This document shows positions 51,477 through 60,048 of a stretch of 64,000 nt of DNA, piece after piece; within the stretch, counting starts at the first letter, position 1; every line of letters starts with the position of its first letter. Both the position numbers and the translations under genes were made by a program. This DNA is from Monoglobus sp964617455 (GTDB taxonomy: Bacteria; Bacillota; Clostridia; Monoglobales; Monoglobaceae): the NCBI GenBank assembly GCA_964617455.1, contig CAZTYF010000007.1, positions 1 through 64,000 of the forward strand, given 5' to 3'. Under the pieces are notes generated by a model that worked only from the letters and a program-made list of their open reading frames with translations, made no database searches and was not told the DNA's origin.

Positions 51477-52823
51477 TCATTCTTGCTTATTGCTCTTTTC
51501 GTTTTCGCCGTCCTCGTCGTCTTCAATCGTAACAATGGCCTCTTCTATTCTGTGCTCCTCAATGCGGGTAACTTTGATTTTCATTTTTCCGAAGGAAAGC
51601 TCCGGTGTTTCGCCGTCGGCGGGGATTTTGCCCAATACGCCCAAAATCAGGCCCGCAAAGGTATTATAGTCGTCATCGTCCGGGATTTTTATTCCCAATG
51701 CTTCTTCCACATCTTCAATGTCGGCGCCGCAGTCAATGAGCCAGGAATTTTTTTCGCTGGGGATTTTATATATCTCAAGTTCCTTTTCGGGCTCATCATA
51801 TTCGCTGTACAGCTCGCCGACTATTTCCTCAATCAAATCCTCCTGAGTGACTATGCCGCAAAATCCTCCGTATTCGTCAAGGACAATTGCAAAATGAGCG
51901 TTTTTGTCCTGCATCCTTTGAAACATTTCGTCCGCCTTGATGGAATCGGGCACGAAATAGGGCTCTCTCAGTATGGTTTTCAAATCGGTGTTTTTATCAT
52001 GGAGCATCACCCGATAGAAGTCTCGGCTGTTCAGGATGCCCACAACATCGTCAATTCCTTCCCCGCACACGGGATAGCGGGTGTGATTTGTCTCGTTTAT
52101 GATTTTCTCCCACTCTTCCGCTCCGTCCTCAAGCCAGAGAATCACAGCATCGGTTCGATGAGTCATAATTTCCTCAACGGGTTTGTCGTCCATTTCGAAG
52201 ATATTGTGAATCATCTCTTTTTCGTCATCGTCGATAGCTCCGCTCTCCGAGCCGATGTCAACCATCATACGGATTTCCTCTTCGGTGACATCGTCGTTTT
52301 TGTCTCCCAAGTTTATTCCGAAAATTTTGAGAATCATTTTCGCTATAAAGCCCGGCAGAGAAACGAGAGGCATACCTGCGTATGTTATTATTTTCAGCAA
52401 CGGCAGAAGGCTTTTCGCCATAGCCTCCGGATTCCGCTCTGCAATACCCTCCGGGATAAACACACCCAAAACCATATAGAGAAATGCGCCGAGCACCACG
52501 GGTATGATACAGGCAAGGATTCGGGGCATGGAAATCAAAGCGGTGATATAGGGTTCAAATCCAAGCGAGGCGGCACCGATTGCCAGCACCGATATAAGGG
52601 AGAAAAATCCCGCCGATGCTGCCATAAAACGGGAATGTCCGTTCAGAAATTCAACCAGAGCCTTGGCTTTATTGTCGCCCTCTTCCGCCATAGTCCTGAG
52701 CTTGGTGTCTCCGGCGGCCACGGCAGAGTGTTCGGCCATGGTAATAAAAAAACTCAATCCGTAAAAAACCAAAAGTGTCACCCATAAATGCCATAAAGGG
52801 GGCAGTGCATCCAAAAATATCAT
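51477..52823 (-). CDS. CNNM/CorC-HlyC family membrane protein with CBS domains
   Basis: About 448 residues. DUF21 membrane domain (~1-170, four hydrophobic segments), paired CBS domains (~200-325, IMTHRTDAVILWL and MQDKNAHFAIVLDEYGGFCGIVTQEDLIEEIVGEL) and a C-terminal transporter-associated domain (~350-430). Such proteins are linked to magnesium or sodium export; the hemolysin name is historical. The start is uncertain: ATG 52823 is used, but GTG 52835, or TTG 52814 with AAAGG at good spacing, are possible. It has a perfect promoter at 52858-52886. Confidence 0.85.
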   Translation of the reverse strand: MIFLDALPPLWHLWVTLLVFYGLSFFITMAEHSAVAAGDTKLRTMAEEGDNKAKALVEFLNGHSRFMAASAGFFSLISVLAIGAASLGFEPYITALISMPRILACIIPVVLGAFLYMVLGVFIPEGIAERNPEAMAKSLLPLLKIITYAGMPLVSLPGFIAKMILKIFGINLGDKNDDVTEEEIRMMVDIGSESGAIDDDEKEMIHNIFEMDDKPVEEIMTHRTDAVILWLEDGAEEWEKIINETNHTRYPVCGEGIDDVVGILNSRDFYRVMLHDKNTDLKTILREPYFVPDSIKADEMFQRMQDKNAHFAIVLDEYGGFCGIVTQEDLIEEIVGELYSEYDEPEKELEIYKIPSEKNSWLIDCGADIEDVEEALGIKIPDDDDYNTFAGLILGVLGKIPADGETPELSFGKMKIKVTRIEEHRIEEAIVTIEDDEDGENEKSNKQE

Positions 52824-52857
52824 CCTTTCCGGCACAGCCGCTTAAAATAATAAGGTC

Positions 52858-52886
52858 ATTATAGCACGTCTCCTTTTTGTTGTCAA
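52858..52886 (-). promoter_or_regulatory. Promoter of the CorC/HlyC-like and SLH-transglutaminase genes
   Basis: TTGACA (52881-52886), 17-base spacer, TATAAT (52858-52863): consensus at all positions. It fires divergently from the riboswitch unit. Confidence 0.85.
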
Positions 52887-52951
52887 TAGATATAAGATTC
52901 CCGACCGGAGACGGAGCTTTGGGAAATTTTAACAAATTTCATCCGTTGTTC

Positions 52952-52981
52952 TTGACAGAAAACCGCCCTTTGTGATAGAAT
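52952..52981 (+). promoter_or_regulatory. Promoter of the c-di-GMP riboswitch unit
   Basis: TTGACA (52952-52957), 18-base spacer, TAGAAT (52976-52981) with TTTGTGA before the -10. The untranslated leader to the ATG at 53611 would be about 620 bases. Confidence 0.75.
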
Positions 52982-52985
52982 AAAA

Positions 52986-53039
52986 ATGCGGGGGTTTACA
53001 TGCCCCGCTGGGAGGTGTGTTTTCATAGTTCACACTTCC
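52986..53039 (+). promoter_or_regulatory. Two 5' hairpins before the riboswitches
   Basis: GCGGGG/CCCCGC (52988-53007 region) and GGAGGTGTG with CACACTTCC (53011-53039) form consecutive stems at the start of the leader. A TTTTT run follows 12 bases after the second. They may stabilise the RNA; not a clear terminator. Confidence 0.4.
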
Positions 53040-53090
53040 TGCGTTTAAGACTTTTTATGTTTAAAACATTAAACGTCAATGAACGATTGT

Positions 53091-53181
53091 AGCAAACCCG
53101 ATGAAAATCGGGGACGCAAAGCTATGGGGTCTAAAACAAGTTCCGCGGACGCGGGGAATTTGCAATGACAGCCCGGCTGCC
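53091..53181 (+). ncRNA. Cyclic di-GMP-I riboswitch aptamer, copy 1
   Basis: Conserved GEMM-I parts are all present: AGCAAACCC, a GAAA tetraloop hairpin (CCGAT/ATCGG), GGGACGCAAAGCTATGGGG, a second helix (CAAGTTCC with GGAATTTG), and the closing ATGACAGCCCGGCTGCC. In the known class the GNRA loop docks into the second helix and c-di-GMP binds at the three-helix junction. Confidence 0.93.
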
Positions 53182-53266
53182 TGCTCCGGTATATCGGCAG
53201 CGCGACGGCGGAGCGGTTTTCCGCAAGGCCTCCCAAATGGTATACCGAACTACAATTTAATAATTG

Positions 53267-53361
53267 AGGCAAACCCGGTGAAAGCCGGTGACGCAAAGCT
53301 ATGGGGTCTAAAACGGTTTCCGGCGGACGCGCGGGATTCGGTCATGACAGCCCGGCCGCCT
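53267..53361 (+). ncRNA. Cyclic di-GMP-I riboswitch aptamer, copy 2
   Basis: AGGCAAACCC, tetraloop hairpin CCGGT-GAAA-GCCGG, GACGCAAAGCTATGGGG and ATGACAGCCCGGCCGCC. Compared with copy 1, the tetraloop stem has compensatory base changes, which supports both as functional RNAs rather than a recent DNA duplication. Confidence 0.93.
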
Positions 53362-53451
53362 GCTCCGGTGTGCAAGCAGTGAGTGCGGGATGCACTTAAG
53401 TCACACCACAGGAAAGTTTGATCGTTTTAATCCATAAAAACCTGAACAAAC

Positions 53452-53528
53452 GGCAAACCCGACGAAAATCGGGGACGCAAAGCTATGGGGTCTAAAGCAA
53501 GTCACCTTGCTATGACAGCCCGGCCACC
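53452..53528 (+). ncRNA. Cyclic di-GMP-I riboswitch aptamer, copy 3
   Basis: GGCAAACCC, GAAA hairpin, GGGACGCAAAGCTATGGGG and ATGACAGCCCGGCCACC. The second helix is short (GCAAG with CTTGC). It is the copy nearest the gene, ending about 80 bases before the ribosome site at 53599-53604. Confidence 0.93.
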
Positions 53529-53610
53529 TGCTTGGTTTCAAGCCGAGTCACCAATCGGTGATGAGTGGCATTGCCTTTGGCAATGGTTTGTGAAAGATTG
53601 GAGGATTATC

Positions 53611-54351
53611 ATGACAAAGACTTTGAAAAGCATTTTCGTTCTGTTGATTGCAGTGGTTGCTGTTTGCAGCATATCTGCTTATGCCGCAGAAGAAAACACG
53701 GCTCTCGACGCAACTTTTGCCGAAGCCGTTGCAAGCTATGAAACGACAGTAGACGTATCCCGATTCAATATGACCGCCGACGATGTTATGAATGCGTTCC
53801 TTTCATATTTGGACAGGACACCGAGGAACTTTTATGTTTCCAAAACCGTTAATTGCTCTTATTCAACAGCAACAAACAAGGCCGCCCTGTTGACAATATC
53901 CTATACGGACAGTGAGGATGTTATCAACGGAAAGCTTGCGGCGTTCGATGCGGAAGTTGCAAACATCACGGCCCTTGTTAATGACTCGATGACAGCAGAA
54001 GAAAAGGCAAAAATCATCCACAATTACTTTATCGAGAACTGCTCCTACGATTTCACCGATACGGCGAAAACCGCCTATGATGCAATCGTAAATAAAGTCG
54101 GTGTATGCCAGGCGTATTCTTCCGCATATCAGTATGTTATGAATGCAGTCGGCGTGCCCTGCACAACGGTGGCAAGTGTTGCTATGAATCACAGTTGGAA
54201 TCTCATTGAAGTAAACGGTGTGCTGTACCATGTTGATGTAACCTGGGACGACCCGGTCATAGACGGAGTCAATACAAATACAATTCCCTTCTATGATAAC
54301 TTCATGAAGAGCGACGCAGAGATTTCCGTTGACCACTATGCATGGAGCTAA
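53611..54351 (+). CDS. Secreted transglutaminase-like protein under c-di-GMP riboswitches
   Basis: 246 residues. Signal peptide 1-25 (IFVLLIAVVAVCSISAYA, cut before AEEN). A transglutaminase-like domain fills residues ~130-215 with a Cys-His-Asp triad: Cys166 in GVCQAYSSAY, His194 in NHSWNLIEV and Asp209 in YHVDVTWDDP. No anchor is visible, so it should be released or held by partners. The start is set by GGAGGATTATC. It is the only gene between the riboswitches and a strong terminator, so it is the likely regulated output. Cross-linking versus proteolysis cannot be decided from sequence. Confidence 0.9.
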   Translation: MTKTLKSIFVLLIAVVAVCSISAYAAEENTALDATFAEAVASYETTVDVSRFNMTADDVMNAFLSYLDRTPRNFYVSKTVNCSYSTATNKAALLTISYTDSEDVINGKLAAFDAEVANITALVNDSMTAEEKAKIIHNYFIENCSYDFTDTAKTAYDAIVNKVGVCQAYSSAYQYVMNAVGVPCTTVASVAMNHSWNLIEVNGVLYHVDVTWDDPVIDGVNTNTIPFYDNFMKSDAEISVDHYAWS

Positions 54352-54365
54352 TCCGAAAAGTAACA

Positions 54366-54394
54366 GACCCCGGCTCACCGCCGGGGTCCTTTTA
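54366..54394 (+). terminator. Terminator of the riboswitch unit, shared with rsmG 3' end
   Basis: GACCCCGGC pairs with GCCGGGGTC around TCACC, then CTTTT. The loop bases contain the stop codon of the convergent rsmG gene. Confidence 0.85.
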
Positions 54395-55121
54395 TGTCTT
54401 CCGAATATGCCCTCTGTCTGTCTTTGGAGGTTCGTTTTATCCTTTTTTCGCTTCGGGGAAATTGTTTCGGAGTGGGTTTTGTTTTTTCCGTTATGACAAT
54501 GGTCCGAATTATATCGCTTTCGGGAAGGGGAGCGGTGATTATATCGGTTATTTTGCCGCCCAAAGTGCCGATAATGGGCTTTGCCCTTTCGATTTCCTCC
54601 TCCGAGTCCCGCCCTTTCAGGGCAATGAACCTGCCTCCCACTTTGAGATAGGGGAGACAGTATTCGGACAGGACCGTCATATTTGCCACTGCCCGAGACA
54701 GAACACAGTCAAAGGCCTCTCGGCAGCCGTTTTTTTTCGGTTCCTCCGCTCTTCCGTGAATGCAATTTGCATCAATTCCCAATTCTTTTGACAGGGTTTC
54801 CAAAAACCGAACTTTTTTGCCTACGGAATCTATCAGGGTCAAATCGATATCCGGAATCATCAGTTTTATGGGTATGCCGGGGAATCCCGCTCCGGTGCCT
54901 ATGTCGGCAACCGAACCCTCTATTTCCGTATATTTGAGAGGGAGCAGGGAGTCCAAAAAATGCTTAACCGTTATTTCATCCTCATCGGTGATGGCGGTCA
55001 GGTTGAATTTTTTGTTCCACTCCAAAAGCAGCTCCGAATATTTCTCAAATTGATTCACCGTGTCCCCGTCGGCAGAAAGGCCCATGGCGGCGAGGCCTTT
55101 TTCAAAAAGCTCTTTATTCAT
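54375..55121 (-). CDS. rsmG: 16S rRNA (guanine527-N7)-methyltransferase RsmG
   Basis: Methylates G527 of 16S rRNA. 248 residues: FNLTAITDEDEITVKHFLDSL, the SAM-binding VADIGTGAGFPGIPIKL, and SRAVANM and GGRFIALKG later. The last ~30 residues are a basic tail partly encoded by the terminator hairpin. ATG 55121 has AGGAAA upstream and overlaps the murC stop by 8 bases; an upstream in-frame start is unlikely. Pairing with murC rather than mnmG is unusual. Confidence 0.94.
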   Translation of the reverse strand: MNKELFEKGLAAMGLSADGDTVNQFEKYSELLLEWNKKFNLTAITDEDEITVKHFLDSLLPLKYTEIEGSVADIGTGAGFPGIPIKLMIPDIDLTLIDSVGKKVRFLETLSKELGIDANCIHGRAEEPKKNGCREAFDCVLSRAVANMTVLSEYCLPYLKVGGRFIALKGRDSEEEIERAKPIIGTLGGKITDIITAPLPESDIIRTIVITEKTKPTPKQFPRSEKRIKRTSKDRQRAYSEDIKGPRR

Positions 55122-56523
55122 TGGCAGTTTTCCTGTTTTCTCTGTCTTTTTCTGTGAGGGCATATCCCAAATCACAGATGTTTCCTGCGCCCATGGTGAT
55201 TATCAAATCCTCCGCCTCGGCATTTTCCGAAAGATATCGGCCTATTGCCCCCAAATCGTTCATATATATTGCTCCCTTTATCTTCCTTGCCAAATCGCAG
55301 GAGTGAACAGTGCCGTCGTATTTCTCCCGTGCGGGATATATATCGGCTATCATAACTTTGTCCGCCTCTCCGAGAGCCGAGGCAAACTCATCCAAAAATG
55401 CCGCCGTCCTTGTGTAGGTGTGGGGCTGGAATACCACCCAGATGTTTTTGTACCCCATTTTTTGGGCGGCTCTCAGGGTGGCCCTTATCTCTGTGGGATG
55501 GTGGGCATAGTCATCAATCACATCGCTGCCGCAAGATGCCTTGCCGAGTTTTTCAAAGCGTCTATGGGTTCCGGTAAATTCCTCAAGGCCCTTTTTGATG
55601 TATTTCGCCTCGATTCGGAGAAAGTCGCAGGCGGCGGCAACGCCCACCGCATTGCATATGTTGTGCTCCCCCACCACGTTTAAGTCAACATGGCACAGTT
55701 TCTTTCCCCTGCCTAAAATATCAAAACTCGGATAGGCCCCGGACCGATAGGATATATTTTGGGCGGTATAGTCTGCATTCGGGTTTTTTATGCCATATGT
55801 CACAAGAGGTTTTTTGACATTTTGCACAATATTTTGGGTAGTGTTTTCGTCAATACAAACAATATTACATCCATTATCATCAGTAAGTCTTGTAAATTTT
55901 GTAAAAGATGTTATAATGTGATTAAGGTCTTTAAAATAATCAAGGTGATCCTCTTCGATGTTCGTGACTATCGATACATAAGGATTAAAATGAAGAAAGC
56001 TTTCCACATATTCACATGCCTCAAAAGGCAGATATTCGGAGCTGCCGATACGGTAGTTTCCGCCTATTTGGCGCAATTCTCCGCCTATCAGAACCGTGGG
56101 ATCCTTTCCGGCCTCAAGGAGCACCAGCGACAGCATTGACGAGGTTGTGGTTTTCCCGTGCGTACCCGCCACAGCTATCGGATACTTATAGAGATCAAGG
56201 AGTGCGCCGAGCATTTCTGCCCGCTCCACCACCGGAACGGAAAGGCGGCGGGCGGCAAGGAGTTCGGGATTGTCGTCGCTTATGGCGGCGGTATAACACA
56301 CCGCATCCGGGTCCTTGATGTTGGCGGCGCTCTGACCCACAAAAATCTCAGCACCATTACGTTTCAGCCTGTCCGTGAGTTCGGAGTCTTTTGTATCACT
56401 GCCGGACACCTTGTATCCAAAGCCGAGCAGCATTTCCGCAATGCCGCTCATGCTGATTCCGCCGATGCCGATCATGTGTATGTGTGCGCCCTTCGGTATT
56501 TCGGCAAACGAAAACTTATTCAT
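55114..56523 (-). CDS. murC: UDP-N-acetylmuramate-L-alanine ligase
   Basis: Adds L-alanine to UDP-MurNAc in peptidoglycan synthesis. About 469 residues: N-terminal MIGIGGISMSGIAEML dinucleotide fold, ATP-binding AGTHGKTTTSSM (~residue 105), FEACEYVESFLHFNP, NIEEDHLDYF, and a C-terminal domain with DDYAHHPTEI and FQPHTYTRT. ATG 56523 is preferred to TTG 56544. It has its own promoter at 56562-56590. Confidence 0.96.
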   Translation of the reverse strand: MNKFSFAEIPKGAHIHMIGIGGISMSGIAEMLLGFGYKVSGSDTKDSELTDRLKRNGAEIFVGQSAANIKDPDAVCYTAAISDDNPELLAARRLSVPVVERAEMLGALLDLYKYPIAVAGTHGKTTTSSMLSLVLLEAGKDPTVLIGGELRQIGGNYRIGSSEYLPFEACEYVESFLHFNPYVSIVTNIEEDHLDYFKDLNHIITSFTKFTRLTDDNGCNIVCIDENTTQNIVQNVKKPLVTYGIKNPNADYTAQNISYRSGAYPSFDILGRGKKLCHVDLNVVGEHNICNAVGVAAACDFLRIEAKYIKKGLEEFTGTHRRFEKLGKASCGSDVIDDYAHHPTEIRATLRAAQKMGYKNIWVVFQPHTYTRTAAFLDEFASALGEADKVMIADIYPAREKYDGTVHSCDLARKIKGAIYMNDLGAIGRYLSENAEAEDLIITMGAGNICDLGYALTEKDRENRKTANE

Positions 56524-56561
56524 ACAAACGCTACCCTCTTTCAATCGGAATTCATAGGTGT

Positions 56562-56590
56562 AGTATACTACATATTTGAGTGCAATTCAA
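56562..56590 (-). promoter_or_regulatory. Promoter of murC-rsmG with palindromic -10 region
   Basis: Minus-strand TTGAAT (56585-56590), 17-base spacer, TATACT (56562-56567). The -10 sits in a perfect 12-bp palindrome, GTAGTATACTAC (56560-56571), which could serve both strands or be an operator. Confidence 0.6.
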
Positions 56591-56701
56591 GGGTTATGCT
56601 CACAAAGTTCAATTTTTTGAAAGAGCCGGGAAGGAATGTGTTTACACAAAGGTTAGAGCGGTTAAAAATATTCGGAGGAATCCGGGAAAGGATGAAAGAG
56701 T

Positions 56702-56989
56702 ATGCTGATTACAGACATCAGAGTCAGAAGGATTAACGCTGACGGAAGAATGAAGGCAGTTGTTTCAGTAACTTTTGATGACGCATTCGTGGTTCATGAC
56801 ATAAAAATCATCGAAGGCCAAGAAGGAAAACTGTTTACGGCTATGCCCAGCAGAAAGACACCGGACGGAGAATACAAGGACATAGCACATCCGATTAATT
56901 CTACTACAAGAACAATGCTTAACGAGCAGATACTTGCAAAGTATCAGGAAGTGTTGGAAGAAGAGGCATCCGAGGAAGAGGAATTATAG
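56702..56989 (+). CDS. spoVG: SpoVG family regulator
   Basis: 95 residues: ITDIRVRRINADGRMKAVVSVTFDDAFVVHDIKII and FTAMPSRKTPDGEYKDIAHPI are near-identical in pattern to SpoVG, a small nucleic-acid-binding regulator. It is found in sporulating and non-sporulating Bacillota, so is no proof of sporulation. The C-terminus is acidic (LEEEASEEEEL). GGATGAAAGAGT precedes the ATG. Followed by a terminator. No sure promoter was identified in the 130 bases upstream. Confidence 0.95.
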   Translation: MLITDIRVRRINADGRMKAVVSVTFDDAFVVHDIKIIEGQEGKLFTAMPSRKTPDGEYKDIAHPINSTTRTMLNEQILAKYQEVLEEEASEEEEL

Positions 56990-56996
56990 GAATTTC

Positions 56997-57023
56997 GGGT
57001 CGCACGAAAGTGCGGCCCTTTTT
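56997..57023 (+). terminator. Terminator of spoVG
   Basis: GGGTCGCAC and GTGCGGCCC pair around a GAAA tetraloop, followed by TTTTTG. It may also act on the convergent glycosidase gene. Confidence 0.88.
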
Positions 57024-57069
57024 GAACGCTCCGATGTTTCACCCGTAAAATTCCCGATAAATTTCCTGT

Positions 57070-59595
57070 TTACTTATATCCTATTCTCACGGGGCCAATC
57101 AGTCCGGAGGGAGACAGCGCAATATAGCGGGAATATTTGTCCCGAAATTTGTAGGCAGGATTGTTTGTTACGATTATTTCAAGGCGGTTTATACCCGTCT
57201 CCAAATCAACATCATACCTATAAGGCGGGCAAATTTCGATGCCTGCTTTTTTGCCGTTTACGATAAGCTCCGCAATTTCTCCCACCTCTCCCAAATCAAT
57301 CAGGGCGCTGCCCCCCGGTGACAAAAATTCCGTCCGATATCGAATTTTGCCGCAGAATCTGTCAAGACTCTCTTCTCCGGTGATGTTTATGAGAGGGCTC
57401 GATTTTTTGCAGGGCACAAAATCTTTCCCGTTTTCGGATATATCAATGTCAAATTTGAGTTCCTCTTTTATAAGATCGGGCAAATCGGGCCGATATTTCG
57501 GCAAATTCTTCGGCTTGCCGCCAAAGATGACCGCAAGAGGACGATAGGGCTCAACCACCAGACGGAGTTCTCCGTCCCCGTCGGCCTCAAACAAAGTGTT
57601 CTCCGTTCCGTCATATATGACACAGGCGCCTTTTTCGGAGGGAAATTTTACAACTCCGTCAAAAGTTTGGCTTACGCTCTCATTGTTTAAAAAATAGATG
57701 TCAATCCCCTCTCGCTCATACTTGAGCACCCGTAAATCCAGAAAAGGTTCCTTGAGGGCAATTTCCCCGTATTTTGCCCCATAGGCGCAAATATCCTCAA
57801 GAGGGACAACACCGATATGGAAGGGGTTTTGGTAATTTTTGGGAATGCCGTCAATAAACACCACATCGCACCCCGATTTTTTCAATTTTTCCAATATTCC
57901 AAGACAGGATTTTGGCAAAATTTCCCCATAGGGAACAATAATCAGCGGGTATTCCATGCCGTTTATTGTGAACTTGCCATCTTTGGCTTGCCCCTCATTT
58001 AGGGCATCAAAGGGGATAATGTCACAATCGATTTGTGCTTCCAAAAGTTTCTTCAGCGGCTTCTGCTCAAGCATATATTTTCCGCCGCACCACTCCGCCT
58101 CGGCATGGTATACCACGGCGGCGGAGGGATTTGCCATGCCTCCGCTCAATATGTGGCACATCCGATTTATGTAACCGCTAAGATACTTCAGGTATTCATA
58201 TTGGGGATTTTTGCCGCTTCCGTAGAGATGGGGAGGGCAATCGGGATCGTCTTCTTTCGGAGAAAAAGCGTGGGGCACAAAACGGTTAATTCCCGCCGCC
58301 AAAAAGTGGTCAATTTGCCACTTCATCAAAGGCAAGCCCTCCGCCCAGCCATAACCGCCAAAACATTCACAGAGGGCCCGGCCCTTTTTTCCCGATTGAA
58401 TATGTGCCAGGGATGCGCCCAATTTTCCCAAGGCAAAATCATAGAAGTCCGGGTCGTTGTTTCGTGTGGACGCATAGACTGCGTGACACATATTCCCAAA
58501 GCCCGGCAGGAGTTGGTGATACACGGCATCGATTCCCGACATATCCTGGCCCCTCAGAGCACGAAAATAGTGGCCCGCTCCGGGTCCCAAACGGGAGCTG
58601 ACATTCATATCCTCAAGAATGTGCCCGATATACAGAACTCCCCGCTCCCGACACCAATCTCCCAGCATTTGGCAAAAGTTTTTTGCGTACATTTCGGATA
58701 TGGCATTCATGTACTCATATCTCACCGAGGCCGTGATATCACCGCAATCGTACCAAAGGGCGGGAGCGGCACATACCCCGGGCAGCCCGGATGCCCTTTT
58801 GATTACATCCCATAGGGAATCGGTCCAGGGCAGGGCTGCACTCACCGTTCCCACGGAGGTTTCATAGCCTTTCGGCAGGGTTCTGAAACCCGGTTCATCG
58901 CTGAAAAATCCGGCTATGGTTTTGCCGAACTCCTCTCTGTATCGCCTGTAGTGAGGTTCATAGACCTCGTCAATCATCATTTTGCAGGACTCGGGATTTA
59001 AAGGGTCCGCCATATAGGCGGAACGGCCTTCCGAGCCTCCTTGGGTATTGATAAAAAAGAAAACCCGCCACACTCCCTCCGGCACATCAAACCGAAGCAA
59101 GCCGTTATGAATTTTATCGGAGAGGTCTATTGCCTTCCCCGTCAAATCTTCTCCCGCTCCGCTCCGCTTCACCGCCGCGGCGCCCACCAACCGCTCGTCA
59201 AACTCGGGCCTGAGTTCGGGAAGCAAAATCGACATCTCGTTTTTGGGACCCGTCACATCCATATTCTTTTCAATCAAAAAACGCTTGCGCAAGTCGGGAC
59301 GTCTTTTTTCAAACACACCGTTGGCATATCCGCTGGGGAAATGCTTGTCGTCAAAAATCCAGACCTTCATGTGGAGCTTTTTGGCTTCGGCTATTATATT
59401 GTCAAGATTTTCCCACCACTTCTCACCGCAAAAATCCTCAAAGGGGCGGGACTCCACACAAAAGGCCCCGATTCCCGCCTCGTGAATTTTGTTTATCTCC
59501 CGACATATTGTTTCCGCATCCTCCCCATGCTGCCAAAACAGGGGCATTATATAGTTGTCATACTTCTCGTTTACGGCCTCAATTACCCGTTTCAT
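57070..59595 (-). CDS. GH106-like glycoside hydrolase, probably cytoplasmic
   Basis: 841 residues without a signal peptide. The N-terminal ~450 residues look like a TIM barrel (IMPLFWQHGEDAETICREI, VWIFDDKHFPSGYANG, GFFSDEPGF, ALCECFGGYGWAEG). A flavodoxin-like middle (~490-640) and a C-terminal galactose-binding jelly roll (~720-841, LIDLGEVGEIAELIVNGKKAG) follow. The architecture resembles GH106 alpha-L-rhamnosidases and related unclassified GH2-clan enzymes. Candidate acids are in FSDEPG and CECFGGYG. ATG 59595 is chosen for GGAGGTG upstream. It would act on imported oligosaccharides; substrate is uncertain. Confidence 0.65.
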   Translation of the reverse strand: MKRVIEAVNEKYDNYIMPLFWQHGEDAETICREINKIHEAGIGAFCVESRPFEDFCGEKWWENLDNIIAEAKKLHMKVWIFDDKHFPSGYANGVFEKRRPDLRKRFLIEKNMDVTGPKNEMSILLPELRPEFDERLVGAAAVKRSGAGEDLTGKAIDLSDKIHNGLLRFDVPEGVWRVFFFINTQGGSEGRSAYMADPLNPESCKMMIDEVYEPHYRRYREEFGKTIAGFFSDEPGFRTLPKGYETSVGTVSAALPWTDSLWDVIKRASGLPGVCAAPALWYDCGDITASVRYEYMNAISEMYAKNFCQMLGDWCRERGVLYIGHILEDMNVSSRLGPGAGHYFRALRGQDMSGIDAVYHQLLPGFGNMCHAVYASTRNNDPDFYDFALGKLGASLAHIQSGKKGRALCECFGGYGWAEGLPLMKWQIDHFLAAGINRFVPHAFSPKEDDPDCPPHLYGSGKNPQYEYLKYLSGYINRMCHILSGGMANPSAAVVYHAEAEWCGGKYMLEQKPLKKLLEAQIDCDIIPFDALNEGQAKDGKFTINGMEYPLIIVPYGEILPKSCLGILEKLKKSGCDVVFIDGIPKNYQNPFHIGVVPLEDICAYGAKYGEIALKEPFLDLRVLKYEREGIDIYFLNNESVSQTFDGVVKFPSEKGACVIYDGTENTLFEADGDGELRLVVEPYRPLAVIFGGKPKNLPKYRPDLPDLIKEELKFDIDISENGKDFVPCKKSSPLINITGEESLDRFCGKIRYRTEFLSPGGSALIDLGEVGEIAELIVNGKKAGIEICPPYRYDVDLETGINRLEIIVTNNPAYKFRDKYSRYIALSPSGLIGPVRIGYK

Positions 59596-59635
59596 ATGTT
59601 CCCGCACCTCCGATTTTCTCTGAAAATATAATCCC

Positions 59636-59664
59636 ATTGTATCACAATCCCGGCATTTTGTGAA
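59636..59664 (-). promoter_or_regulatory. Promoter of the GH106-like gene
   Basis: TTCACA (59659-59664), 17-base spacer, TACAAT (59636-59641), with TTGTGA before the -10. Confidence 0.6.
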
Positions 59665-59750
59665 GATATAACCCGTCCGATAAACCCTATTTTGGGAAAA
59701 ACCCGTTTCCGAGCCGATAATTTCCGCAGATACCGCTTTTTAAATCTTCC

Positions 59751-60000
59751 ATGTACAACATCCGCCTCTCCGTGTGCAAGGCAGCGGTTCCCCGGCCGAG
59801 AGACGGAGTGAAAGTTATGATAGGCTTCCCCGAGCCTTACGGTCCGGACGACGCGGGCGTCAAGTTCACCGCCTATCACCACACCCAAAACGAGCACGGA
59901 AACACGGTGGAGGCGGAGGAGATTCCCTGTGAAGTTACTCCCTATGGTTTGGCTATCCCCTACAAGAGCTTCAGCCCTGCCGGCTTTCCGAAAGGGCCAA
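59751..60000 (+). pseudogene. Remnant of a beta-rich module from a large secreted protein
   Basis: A plus-strand frame reads MYNIRLSVCKAAVPRPRDGV, then GFPEPYGPDDAGVKF and EEIPCEVTPYGLAIP ... SFSP. This pattern resembles the small C-terminal all-beta modules of large secreted Clostridia proteins. There is no ribosome site or promoter, and no signal peptide, and the frame runs on into the tRNA promoter. It is best read as a decayed fragment; a chance frame is the alternative. Confidence 0.35.
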
Positions 60001-60018
60001 AAATTTTTCAAAAAACTA

Positions 60019-60048
60019 TTGACAATTCGGACACCTGTGTGCTATTAT
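60019..60048 (+). promoter_or_regulatory. Promoter of tRNA-Asp/tRNA-Thr
   Basis: TTGACA (60019-60024), 18-base spacer, TATTAT (60043-60048). It ends 17 bases before the tRNA-Asp 5' end. Confidence 0.8.

Noticed and set aside
53091..53528. CRISPR-like array, because of three similar repeats
   Set aside because: Unit length (~80-95 bases), irregular spacing and exact GEMM-I signatures identify riboswitch aptamers.
56630..56660. Sigma-H promoter for spoVG at AAGGAATGTG
   Set aside because: The -35-like element is present but no GAAT-type -10 lies at the right distance.
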